This document shows, piece by piece, positions 41,490-49,032 of a stretch of 64,000 bases of DNA (position 1 is its first letter; every line of letters begins with the position of its first letter). The stretch covers positions 62,001 to 126,000 of the forward strand of contig JAVBPZ010000011.1 of assembly GCA_031549285.1 (NCBI GenBank), read 5' to 3'. The notes beneath the pieces were generated by a model that was not told where the DNA came from, ran no database searches, and saw nothing but the letters and a program-made list of their open reading frames with translations. Source of the DNA: JAAYCI01 sp031549285. Its GTDB lineage: Bacteria > Bacillota > Clostridia > Oscillospirales > Ruminococcaceae. A program made the position numbers and the translations under genes.

Positions 41490-42443
41490 TCAGTCCTTCT
41501 GCAACCGGATATCCACCCCTAAAAAGCGCATGGGGTGGCAGTCTCCCAGCAGCCTTGAAGCAATTTTTTCGGTATACCGCTGCTCCAGCATGCCATGCTG
41601 CCATATATTCGTGGTATAAATGGTGGGGTGCTTGCTGCGGGTATTCACCAGTTCATATAGACGGCTGAGCACATAGGCATCCAGATACTCGGTACCCAAA
41701 TCATCCAGCACCAACAGGTCCGCCGCCAGCATGGATGCAAACAGGTCGTCCCCGTTTTCGTACCGGTCGGCGGAAATGGCCGCAAAGGCTTTTTGCGCAC
41801 TGACATACAATACATCGTACCCTTTGTCCAGCACCACCGCCGCCATGGCCAGCGCCAGGTGGGTCTTGCCCAGGCCCGCGTCACCAAACAAGTACAGGCT
41901 TTGGCTGTGCGGGCCAAATTCTTCTGCCCAGTCCTGGCAGTCCTGCAGAATACGGCGCATGTTTTGCCGTGGGGAAATGGGCGAGTCCGCCATGCGTTCC
42001 GGATATTTTTCCAGCACAAAAGTCTCGAACCGGCACAGCGCCAGCGGCCCGGATTCATTTATTTCGCCACGGCGCAGGCGCTTCACCTCTTCCTGCACGC
42101 AGACGCACACCACACCGTTCGCCCGGCCGGTGTCCGCGCACTTTTCACAGGTGTACCGCGGGGCCAGGTCCGCTTCCTTCCAGCCGATTCTCTGCAACAT
42201 TTTTGCCCGCTTTTGGGCCAGTGCGCGCATTTCGGCCAGCTTTTTCTGCGCGGCAGCGGTATTTCCGGCGGCGGCCAACGCGGCGGCAGCGGCGCCTGCC
42301 GCGCTTTGTTCCCCGGCCATCTCCCGCAGTTCCGGCAGGGTGCGCTCCAGTTCTTCTCTGCGTTTGGCTGCTTCCTTTTCCGCTTTCAGACGGCGCTTTT
42401 CCACTTCCGTTTTTGCCTTTTCGTACAGTTCCTGCCGTCTCAT
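41490..42443 (-). CDS. Primosomal helicase loader, DnaI/DnaC type
   Basis: AAA+ ATPase that loads the replicative helicase. 317 residues: helical, Lys/Arg/Glu-rich N-terminus, a zinc-binding CEKCADTGRANGVVCVC (about 99-115), then the ATPase with Walker A LFGDAGLGKTH (about 188-198), Walker B LLVLDDLGTE and sensor TIYTTN. The ATG overlaps the upstream dnaD stop (ATGA). The pair DnaD plus DnaI is the Firmicutes restart/initiation primosome. Confidence 0.93.
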   Translation of the reverse strand: MRRQELYEKAKTEVEKRRLKAEKEAAKRREELERTLPELREMAGEQSAAGAAAAALAAAGNTAAAQKKLAEMRALAQKRAKMLQRIGWKEADLAPRYTCEKCADTGRANGVVCVCVQEEVKRLRRGEINESGPLALCRFETFVLEKYPERMADSPISPRQNMRRILQDCQDWAEEFGPHSQSLYLFGDAGLGKTHLALAMAAVVLDKGYDVLYVSAQKAFAAISADRYENGDDLFASMLAADLLVLDDLGTEYLDAYVLSRLYELVNTRSKHPTIYTTNIWQHGMLEQRYTEKIASRLLGDCHPMRFLGVDIRLQKD

Positions 42444-43354
42444 GGCGCTTTCCTCCGCGGTTTCATCGGCACATATTCTGCAATATCCCGCAGCATATCC
42501 TCCGCTTTGCCGGTGCGGCTGCTTTGCACCCGCAGGTTGCGGTTTTCGCCGGCGTCCTGTACATCACGTGGGGTACGGTACCCTTTGCTGTTCCATTTTT
42601 TCAAAATGGCGCCCAGATACCGCACCTCATTTTGCTTGTCCCCGGCCGCCAACCGCGCGGCTTCTATCATCTCCCGGCCATAGCCGTATCCTTCAAACCA
42701 CTCGGCAATCCTGCGTTTTTCCGCCAAGGTAAACGGGTTCCCCGAAAGGCCCATCATGCCCACCACCAGTTCTTCGCGCTGTGCGCGCAGCGCCTCCTGC
42801 TGCAGGAACCGGTCGGCCGCTTCGGCGTCGGTAATGCCTTGGCGCTGCCAGGACAGCACCACCTTTTCTATATACCGGGCATTGATCTTCCCGTCTGCCA
42901 CACAATGGGTAGCCGCGGTCAACAGCAGATCCGCCGGGATTTTGTCCGCGGCATACAGCGTGACAAAAATCACCACGTCGCTCTCGCTCAGCACCCCGCC
43001 AAAAATGCGCTGCAGTTCCGCCAGCATCATGCCCAGGCGTGCATCGCTTTGTCCTGCCGCGGTCACCTGCGGCATGCTCAGCCGCCGGCGCGGCGAAACC
43101 GGCGGCGCAGCTGGCGCGCTCGCCTCTTCATTTTCCAAAAGGCCCGCGCCTTCCCAGTATACCAGTGCCTTTTCTACATCTTTCCTTTGCAGGCGCAGTG
43201 CTGCGGCTATCTCTGCCACCTCGCCGCCACCCTGGCCCAGCACATACAGCGCCACCCGGAACCGGGCCTCGTCCGCGCCCGGCGCCGTCAGCTTTGAAAA
43301 AAGGAGGCGCGGCACCGCCTGCATATCCCCGGTATTCTGCACCACACGATACAC
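42440..43354 (-). CDS. DnaD/DnaB-type replication initiation protein
   Basis: 304 residues. The N-terminal part is a winged-helix-like domain (about 20-85, with EVAEIAAALRLQRKDVEKAL). The C-terminal DnaD domain (about 205-270) has YGYGREMIEAARLAAG and YLGAILKKWNSKGYRT, corresponding to the family's YxxxIxxxW DNA-binding signature. GTG start with GGGAGGG upstream. Coupled to the helicase loader that follows. Confidence 0.9.
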   Translation of the reverse strand: MYRVVQNTGDMQAVPRLLFSKLTAPGADEARFRVALYVLGQGGGEVAEIAAALRLQRKDVEKALVYWEGAGLLENEEASAPAAPPVSPRRRLSMPQVTAAGQSDARLGMMLAELQRIFGGVLSESDVVIFVTLYAADKIPADLLLTAATHCVADGKINARYIEKVVLSWQRQGITDAEAADRFLQQEALRAQREELVVGMMGLSGNPFTLAEKRRIAEWFEGYGYGREMIEAARLAAGDKQNEVRYLGAILKKWNSKGYRTPRDVQDAGENRNLRVQSSRTGKAEDMLRDIAEYVPMKPRRKAP

Positions 43355-43489
43355 TGCGTCCGCCCTCCCTCACAAAATATTTTACGCACAGCCGCCTTTT
43401 CCCTTGCTTTTCCTATCATGAAAAAGGACCTGGCGTCGGCATCTTCACCGTCGTGCCGGCTGCCGGCCAAAATGGAACGGCGCTTTTTG

Positions 43490-43512
43490 ATTGTACCACA
43501 AAAGACTGCGGG
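43490..43512 (-). promoter_or_regulatory. Possible promoter of the dnaD operon
   Basis: TACAAT (43495-43490) on the minus strand with only a weak TTTTGC-like -35 about 17 bases upstream. Confidence 0.4.
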
Positions 43513-43539
43513 GCAAAAGTCCCTGCACCCGTTCCATGC

Positions 43540-43582
43540 AAAAAAAGCAGGTGCCCCAAACAGCCACTGCGCTGCCCGGGGC
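43540..43582 (-). terminator. Terminator after spo0A
   Basis: On the minus strand GCCCC-ggg-CAGC, six-base loop, GCTG-ttt-GGGGC, then ACCTGC and seven T. Confidence 0.65.
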
Positions 43583-43631
43583 CCCCGTCTTTATTTTTAT
43601 TTGTTCGTTATTGTTTGGTTGGCACCTGGCG

Positions 43632-44390
43632 CTATGCCTTGTGCTTCTGTGCCATAGCCACACGGTCGGCCAGCATAGCAATGAATTCGCTGTTGGTGGG
43701 TTTTCCGCGCAGCGAATGGATGGTGGAGCCAAAATAATAGTTTAATATTTCAATATCGCCCCGGTCCCACGCAACCTCAATGGCGTGGCGGATCGCCCGC
43801 TCCACCCGGGAAGCGGTGGTGGCATGGCTGGTGGCAATATCGGGATACAGCACCTTGGTCACCGCGTTTATCAGCGCGGGGTCGGCCACCACCATCAAAA
43901 TGGAATCCCGCAGAAAACGGTATCCTTTAATATGAGCCGGTACGCCAATCATGCGCAGCATATCGGTAACCATATCTTCCTCGGCCAGCACCGCCACCGG
44001 TTTTTGCTTGTTCACCTTCGCGGCCCTCTGGCGCAAACGGGCGCCAAACGCCGATATGTCGAACGGTTTCAGGAAATAAAACGCGAATCCATTCTCCATT
44101 ACTTCTCGCTCTATCTCTTCGCTTTGAAAGGTGCCCGTAACATAAAACTGCAGGTTTTCTTCCGGATAGTTTTCATCATACTTCTTTTTCAGCGCAATGG
44201 CATCCATCTCCGGCATAAAAACATCCAGCAACACCGCATCCGGCTTCTGCTGCAAAATCTCGGAATAGGCCGTGTTGCCATTTCTCTCGCAGACGTCCAC
44301 CTGAATATTCTGGGCGGGCAAGGTCATCTGGCACAAACGGCACAGCTCTGGGGACGTTTCGGTCATCAGCAGCTTCATGGTGTTTTCCAT
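43632..44390 (-). CDS. spo0A: Sporulation master regulator Spo0A with atypical receiver pocket
   Basis: 252 residues. The C-terminal DNA-binding domain is very conserved: IGVPAHIKGYRFLRDSI, TTASRVERAIRHAIEVAW (recognition helix) and GKPTNSEFIAMLADR. The receiver domain keeps the phospho-acceptor Asp56 (LLDVFMPEMD) and Lys108 (FLKPF). The acidic pocket that reads ADDN in Bacillus reads TETS here (residues 10-13), so one acidic residue remains and the second is Thr. The start at 44390 follows AGGAGG by eight bases. Two 0A-box-like sites lie just upstream of its promoter, pointing to self-regulation. The usual spoIVB neighbour is absent. Confidence 0.95.
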   Translation of the reverse strand: MENTMKLLMTETSPELCRLCQMTLPAQNIQVDVCERNGNTAYSEILQQKPDAVLLDVFMPEMDAIALKKKYDENYPEENLQFYVTGTFQSEEIEREVMENGFAFYFLKPFDISAFGARLRQRAAKVNKQKPVAVLAEEDMVTDMLRMIGVPAHIKGYRFLRDSILMVVADPALINAVTKVLYPDIATSHATTASRVERAIRHAIEVAWDRGDIEILNYYFGSTIHSLRGKPTNSEFIAMLADRVAMAQKHKA

Positions 44391-44498
44391 CTTCTTGCCC
44401 TCCTGCAGTTCGGCGCACCGGCGGGAACACCGGCAACGAGTGGAGTCGCGCATACATTTTTTCAATCTCAGCCAGGCTACCAGCTAATTAACTGAGCC

Positions 44499-44528
44499 AG
44501 TATAGCATACAAAAATCACGCATGGCAA
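44499..44528 (-). promoter_or_regulatory. Promoter of spo0A
   Basis: TTGCCA (44528-44523), 18-base spacer, TATACT (44504-44499) on the minus strand. Confidence 0.65.
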
Positions 44529-44536
44529 CAATTTTT

Positions 44537-44554
44537 TGTCGACATTTTTCGACA
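44537..44554 (-). promoter_or_regulatory. 0A-box pair upstream of spo0A
   Basis: TGTCGAA (44554-44548, exact 0A-box consensus on the minus strand) next to TGTCGAC (44537-44543, one mismatch). They end about ten bases upstream of the -35, a position suited to activation by Spo0A itself. Confidence 0.7.
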
Positions 44555-44589
44555 TTGACACAACCCTTTCCCACCATCATCTGCCATCT

Positions 44590-45066
44590 TCAGCCATTTT
44601 TCTCCTCAAAACTGTTGTCAATCATGACATAATAGCGGTCGGTTCGCATATCTGTTTGCCCCCGGGTCGGAAAATAGTAAACATAGGTATGCAGCCCGGC
44701 GGCGTCCTCATAACGGGTCACCGCAAAATCAAAATCACGCTGTTCGCCAAACATCTCCAGCATTGTTTCCAGCACATATCTTTCATAGGGGGTCAGGCTG
44801 GCGGTGTCGCTGTCATAGGACTTCAGCAGGTTTTGGTAGGAACCGGCCGGCGGGGTCAGGCCAGCCTCCTGCGCCTGTACTTCCGCCAGGGCAAATACCG
44901 TTTCTATTTCGCCCAGGCTGGCCTTTGCCGCGGTGGTGCGCGCCGCCTGTATGCCGGCATACGCAGTGCCAAATGCCAATGAAATAATGATAGCAGAGAG
45001 GCAAACCAGGACAATGATCCATACCGCCGCAGACATGCCTTTCGTGTCAGATCCGTTTTCCCGCAT
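44590..45066 (-). CDS. Single-pass membrane protein, unknown
   Basis: 158 residues: short basic N-terminus, one membrane helix (about 12-36, VWIIVLVCLSAIIISLAF), then an extracytoplasmic domain with a helical part (AARTTAAKASLGEIETVFALAE) and a strand-rich end (FAVTRYEDAAGLHTYVYYFP). The layout loosely recalls pilin-like or secretion accessory proteins, but no prepilin cleavage motif is seen. GGGAGGG precedes the ATG. It lies between rodA and spo0A. Confidence 0.75.
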   Translation of the reverse strand: MRENGSDTKGMSAAVWIIVLVCLSAIIISLAFGTAYAGIQAARTTAAKASLGEIETVFALAEVQAQEAGLTPPAGSYQNLLKSYDSDTASLTPYERYVLETMLEMFGEQRDFDFAVTRYEDAAGLHTYVYYFPTRGQTDMRTDRYYVMIDNSFEEKNG

Positions 45067-45185
45067 ACGCTACATTCCCTCCCGGTATTCCATGCCTTTG
45101 CGCTCGCCTGCAAAAAGCATTGTATTTCCTTTTTATGCTAGCTTGGTTACCATACCAAATATCCTACCAAATCATAGGATTTTTT

Positions 45186-46349
45186 TCAATCCAAAGGAAG
45201 GCCATCCGGCGCCGGACCTGCTCCCATTTTCGCCTGCCGCCCCACGCTCAGCACCAGGCCAATGGACAAGTACAGCATCAGCACCGAGGTGCCCCCCGCG
45301 GACAGGAACGGTAGCGTAAGCCCCATCACCGGCAGCAACAGCAGGTTCATGCCTATGTTCACAATGCACTGAAAAAACAGTGTGGCAAATATGCCGATGC
45401 AAATGTACGCCCCCACCCGGTCCGGCGCTTTCCGGGCCTTTTGCAGTACCGCGACCATCAGCCCAAAAAACAGCGCCAACAGCAGCACACACCCCACAAA
45501 CCCATAGCACTCGGCAAAAAAGCTAAATATAAAATCATTTTCCGCGCGGGGCACGTCCTGGTGCGTCGCAAACAAACCCCGGCCAAACAACCCGCCTGCC
45601 GACACCGCCGAACGGCCCTGCAGCTGTTGGTACATGATGGTATCGGCGTATTCTTCCGGCAGCAGCAGGCCAAAGATGCGTTCCTTTTGGTGCGGGGTCA
45701 CCACATACCGCCACACAAACGGCGCCGCAACGGCGGCCACCGCCGCGCAGGACGCCACCACCCAGCGGTTCAGCCCGGCCATAATCAACATGATGCCGCC
45801 CATTGCCAAAAAGGAAATGGCCGTGCCATCGTCCCCCTGCAGGTGTATCAGCAGCACCGGCAGCGCCAAATGTGCCAGCACCGGCAGCAGTGTGCGCGGC
45901 TTGTTCAGTGTGTCGCGCACCCGGGCCAGGTGGGCCGCATAGGTGATGCAAAAACTGATTTTTGCAATCTCGGTCGGCTGGAAGCTCATGCCAAATGGCA
46001 TGGCGATCCAGCTTTGGCTGCCGGTACCGGCCGGCTCGTACCCAATTCCCGGTATAAAGGTAAGCAGCACCAGGCCCCAGCATATGGCCGCGTGCACCGG
46101 CCAGTACCGCACCAGCAGGCGGTAATCGGTCAGCGACAGCAGCACCGCCCCCGCAATGCCCAGTACCGTGGCAAGGATCTGGGTGAAAACAGGCCGCAGG
46201 TTTCCCAGCCAGCCGTCCAGTTCCAGGTTTCCATACCCCGCCACCGACAACAGCACGGCGATGGACAAACAAGATAGAACGACGCAAAGAAGCAGCAGGC
46301 GAAAATCAATGCCTGCCACATACCGGCGTGCTGTTTGCACCATCCGCAT
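45186..46349 (-). CDS. rodA: SEDS peptidoglycan polymerase, RodA/FtsW type
   Basis: 387 residues with ten membrane helices. SEDS signatures are SFQPTEIAKISF (helix 4 region), the acidic loop around EYADTIMYQQLQGR, GGLFGRGLF, ENDFIFSFFAECYGFVG and GLTLPFLSAGGTS. It polymerises lipid II together with a class B PBP. Called RodA rather than FtsW/SpoVE because it is not in a division cluster; this distinction is tentative. The start at 46349 follows GGGAGG by seven bases. Divergent promoter shared with tsaE. Confidence 0.92.
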   Translation of the reverse strand: MRMVQTARRYVAGIDFRLLLLCVVLSCLSIAVLLSVAGYGNLELDGWLGNLRPVFTQILATVLGIAGAVLLSLTDYRLLVRYWPVHAAICWGLVLLTFIPGIGYEPAGTGSQSWIAMPFGMSFQPTEIAKISFCITYAAHLARVRDTLNKPRTLLPVLAHLALPVLLIHLQGDDGTAISFLAMGGIMLIMAGLNRWVVASCAAVAAVAAPFVWRYVVTPHQKERIFGLLLPEEYADTIMYQQLQGRSAVSAGGLFGRGLFATHQDVPRAENDFIFSFFAECYGFVGCVLLLALFFGLMVAVLQKARKAPDRVGAYICIGIFATLFFQCIVNIGMNLLLLPVMGLTLPFLSAGGTSVLMLYLSIGLVLSVGRQAKMGAGPAPDGLPLD

Positions 46350-46428
46350 CTGTTTACCTCCCTGGCTTTGCCGTGTGCACTGCCTAACCGCCTGTGCAAC
46401 ACCCTTCATCACTTCTATATCACATAAA

Positions 46429-46457
46429 AGTATACCGGACTTTCGCATAGAATACAA
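46429..46457 (-). promoter_or_regulatory. Promoter of rodA
   Basis: TTGTAT (46457-46452), 17-base spacer, TATACT (46434-46429). Confidence 0.7.
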
Positions 46458-46477
46458 CGCCGCCCGGGCCCGTAAAC

Positions 46478-46506
46478 TTGCGCCAATGGGGACAAGCGAG
46501 TATAAT
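46478..46506 (+). promoter_or_regulatory. Promoter of tsaE-tsaB-rpiB-upp
   Basis: TTGCGC (46478-46483), 17-base spacer, TATAAT (46501-46506); it faces away from the rodA promoter. Confidence 0.75.
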
Positions 46507-46560
46507 GATTTGGTTCAGGTACCCCGAAAGGAAAGCAAACCCGCCAAAGGAGGAACCGCG

Positions 46561-46986
46561 ATGGGCCGCCATGTCACCCATTCCGCAGACGAGACCGCGC
46601 AGCTGGGCCGCCGGCTGGCCGGGCTGCTGCGCGGCGGCGAACTTGTCACGTTTTCCGGGGGGCTCGGCGCCGGGAAAACCACCTTTTGCCGGGGCCTGGC
46701 GGAGGGACTTTCCTGCATTGACCCTGTCTCCAGCCCCACCTTTGCTATCGTCAACTACTACCGCGGCCCGCAGCCACTGGCACATTTCGACGCCTGGCGT
46801 ATCTCCACCGAGGAAGACCTGGACGCCGCCGGGTTCTATGATTTTCTGGCACAAGGCGCGGTTGTTGTTGTGGAATGGAGCGAAAATATCGCCGCGCTGT
46901 TGCCGCCGGCAGATGTGCAGATACACATCGACACACGTTCCGAAACCGACCGTGAAATATTGATTGAGGGGGCCGAGGGCCTTTGA
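46561..46986 (+). CDS. tsaE: tRNA threonylcarbamoyl-adenosine biosynthesis ATPase TsaE
   Basis: 141 residues, P-loop ATPase of the t6A37 tRNA-modification machinery; with TsaB and TsaD it transfers threonylcarbamoyl to ANN-decoding tRNAs. Walker A FSGGLGAGKTT (31-41), then SSPTFAIVNYY and a Walker-B-like VVVVEWSE. ATG 46561 is preceded by AAAGGAGGAA. Its stop overlaps the tsaB TTG start. Confidence 0.95.
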   Translation: MGRHVTHSADETAQLGRRLAGLLRGGELVTFSGGLGAGKTTFCRGLAEGLSCIDPVSSPTFAIVNYYRGPQPLAHFDAWRISTEEDLDAAGFYDFLAQGAVVVVEWSENIAALLPPADVQIHIDTRSETDREILIEGAEGL

Positions 46987-47714
46987 AGACCGTTGTCGCA
47001 CTGGATTCTTCCGGCAAAACCGCCGGCGTCTGCGTGCTGCAGGATGGTTCCATCCTGTATGAAAAAACATTGACCGAGGGGCTAACCCATTCGGAAACAC
47101 TTTTGCCGCTGCTGGAAACGGCACTCGCTTCCTGCGGTCTTTCGTCCGGGGATGTCACCCTGTATGCCGTCACTGCCGGGCCCGGCAGCTTCACCGGCCT
47201 GCGCATCGGTGCCGCGCTGGTAAAGGGGCTGGCCCTGCCGTTTGGCACACCGGTTGTGCCGGTCTCCACGCTGGAGGCGCTGGCCATGGCAATCTCTTTT
47301 GACGGTGTTGTTGTCCCCGCGCTGGACGCCCGCCGGGGCGAAGTATACTGGGCCGCGTTCGACCGCCGCAACGGCTGTTTGCGCCTGGCATCGGACACCG
47401 TAGGCCCCGCCGCCGACATCGCCGAATGCCTGGCCGGCACCGCCGCCCCAATATTTTTTGTTGGTGACGGCGCTGAAATATGTTATAATATGTTTACTTA
47501 TGGGCAAGCAGGCGTTTCGGCGGGAAAAGCAACGCTGGCGCCGGCCGCCCCACCCCCACCCATTGCGCGGGGGGCCGCCCTGGTCGCCGCTGCACAGCAG
47601 AACGCCGGCAATCTTCCTTCTGCCGCCGCCTTGCGCCCGGTATACCTGCGCCTGTCCCAGGCAGAGCGCGAAAAAGCCGCGCGCGATGCCTTGCGTGATG
47701 GCACGGCGCGCTGA
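46983..47714 (+). CDS. tsaB: tRNA threonylcarbamoyl-adenosine biosynthesis protein TsaB
   Basis: 243 residues, ASKHA fold. Opens VVALDSSGKTAGVCVL, with THSETLLPLLE and the conserved TAGPGSFTGLRIGAALVKGL. It dimerises with TsaD, whose gene is not in the window. The start is TTG at 46983, overlapping the tsaE stop, with GAGGG just upstream. The usual rimI is missing after it; rpiB follows instead. Confidence 0.94.
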   Translation: MKTVVALDSSGKTAGVCVLQDGSILYEKTLTEGLTHSETLLPLLETALASCGLSSGDVTLYAVTAGPGSFTGLRIGAALVKGLALPFGTPVVPVSTLEALAMAISFDGVVVPALDARRGEVYWAAFDRRNGCLRLASDTVGPAADIAECLAGTAAPIFFVGDGAEICYNMFTYGQAGVSAGKATLAPAAPPPPIARGAALVAAAQQNAGNLPSAAALRPVYLRLSQAEREKAARDALRDGTAR

Positions 47715-47756
47715 ACGAACACAGCGGCTACATCTTCCATTCGGAGGGATTTTATC

Positions 47757-48212
47757 TTGCAAAAACCAATAGCCCTGGCCGCAGACCACGGCGGTTATGA
47801 ATTAAAAAACAGCATCCGGCAGCATTTGGAAGCCCGCGGGATTCCGGTGGTGGACTTTGGCACCAATAGTCCGGACAGCGTCGATTACCCGGATTTTGCG
47901 GTACCGGCATGCGCCGCGGTACTGGACGGTAGCTGTGCGCTTGCCCTGCTTTTTTGCAGCACCGGGGTGGGCATTTCTATCACCGCCAATAAAATGCACG
48001 GCATCCGCGCCTGCTGCTGCTCAGATGTTTTCAGCGCCGAAATGACCCGCCGCCATAACAACGCCAACGCGTTGTGCCTGGGCGGATTGGTGGTGGGCCC
48101 CGGCCTTGCCAAAAAGCTGGTGGACGCGTTTCTTTCGGCCTCGTTTGAGGGCGGCCGCCACCAGCTGCGTGTCGATAAAATTTCCGCTATCGAGGAGCGC
48201 GAGGGCCGCTGA
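47757..48212 (+). CDS. rpiB: Ribose-5-phosphate isomerase B
   Basis: Interconverts ribose-5-phosphate and ribulose-5-phosphate. 151 residues. ALAADHGGYELK, DFGTNSPDSVDYPDFA, the catalytic Cys in LLFCSTGVGISITANK and RRHNNANALCLGG are all present. TTG start with GGAGGG upstream. Upstream of upp in the same transcript, which makes a pentose/PRPP/nucleotide salvage link natural. Confidence 0.96.
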   Translation: MQKPIALAADHGGYELKNSIRQHLEARGIPVVDFGTNSPDSVDYPDFAVPACAAVLDGSCALALLFCSTGVGISITANKMHGIRACCCSDVFSAEMTRRHNNANALCLGGLVVGPGLAKKLVDAFLSASFEGGRHQLRVDKISAIEEREGR

Positions 48213-48264
48213 CGGCGCCACCTCTGTCGCTTGCCAGAGCTGATAGCCCAAAAAGGAGGCTTCC

Positions 48265-48900
48265 ATGCCTATCGAACCCACCGTTCTTGTGGACCATCCG
48301 CTGGTACAGCACAAGGTTTCCCTGCTGCGGAACAAAAATACCGGCACCAAGGAATTCAAGGAGATTGTGGGCGAGCTGGCCATGCTGCTGTGTTATGAGG
48401 CCACCCGCGATCTAGCCACCACAGAGGTAGAAATAGAAACCCCCATCGCCCCGGCCACCGTACGCGTGCTGGCGGGGCGCACGGTGGCGTTTGTGCCCAT
48501 TTTGCGGGCAGGCCTTGGCATGGTGGACGCCATGCTGGCCATGATTCCCGCTGCCAAGGTCGGGCATATTGGCCTGTACCGTGACCATGAAACCCTGTCC
48601 CCGGTGGCTTATTACTGTAAACTACCGGATGATATCGCGGACTGCCAGGTGTTTCTGCTGGATCCCATGCTGGCCACCGGCGGCTCCGCCTGCGGCGCTA
48701 TTGCCCAGCTGAAAGAGCTGGGGGTAACAAGCATAAAATATGTGGGTATCATTGCCGCCACCGAGGGCCTGGCCCGGCTGCAGGCAGAACACCCCGACGT
48801 CCAAATTTTCATCGCCGCGCTGGATGAGCGCCTGGACGACCGCGGCTACATCGTGCCCGGCCTTGGGGATGCCGGCGACAGAATTTTTGGCACAAAATGA
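48265..48900 (+). CDS. upp: Uracil phosphoribosyltransferase
   Basis: Salvages uracil to UMP with PRPP. 211 residues. VDHPLVQHKVSLLRNK opening, LRAGLGMVDAML, the PRPP loop LLDPMLATGGSA (about 131) and the C-terminal uracil site GYIVPGLGDAGDRIFGT are intact. AAAAAGGAGG before ATG. Confidence 0.97.
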   Translation: MPIEPTVLVDHPLVQHKVSLLRNKNTGTKEFKEIVGELAMLLCYEATRDLATTEVEIETPIAPATVRVLAGRTVAFVPILRAGLGMVDAMLAMIPAAKVGHIGLYRDHETLSPVAYYCKLPDDIADCQVFLLDPMLATGGSACGAIAQLKELGVTSIKYVGIIAATEGLARLQAEHPDVQIFIAALDERLDDRGYIVPGLGDAGDRIFGTK

Positions 48901-49032
48901 GTGAGGTTATTTCGCAGGACACCCCTGCTGCCCGCGCCCTGTGGGTGCGCATTCCGCCGCATACTACCGCAAAACCCGCGGCATTCAGCGACAACAAAAA
49001 ATATTGCATAACGCAGAACGGAGTGTGGTCAG

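Noticed and set aside
41969..43297. 442-residue plus-strand frame across dnaI and dnaD
   Set aside because: Antisense to two clear genes; Pro/Ala/Arg-rich with no domain.
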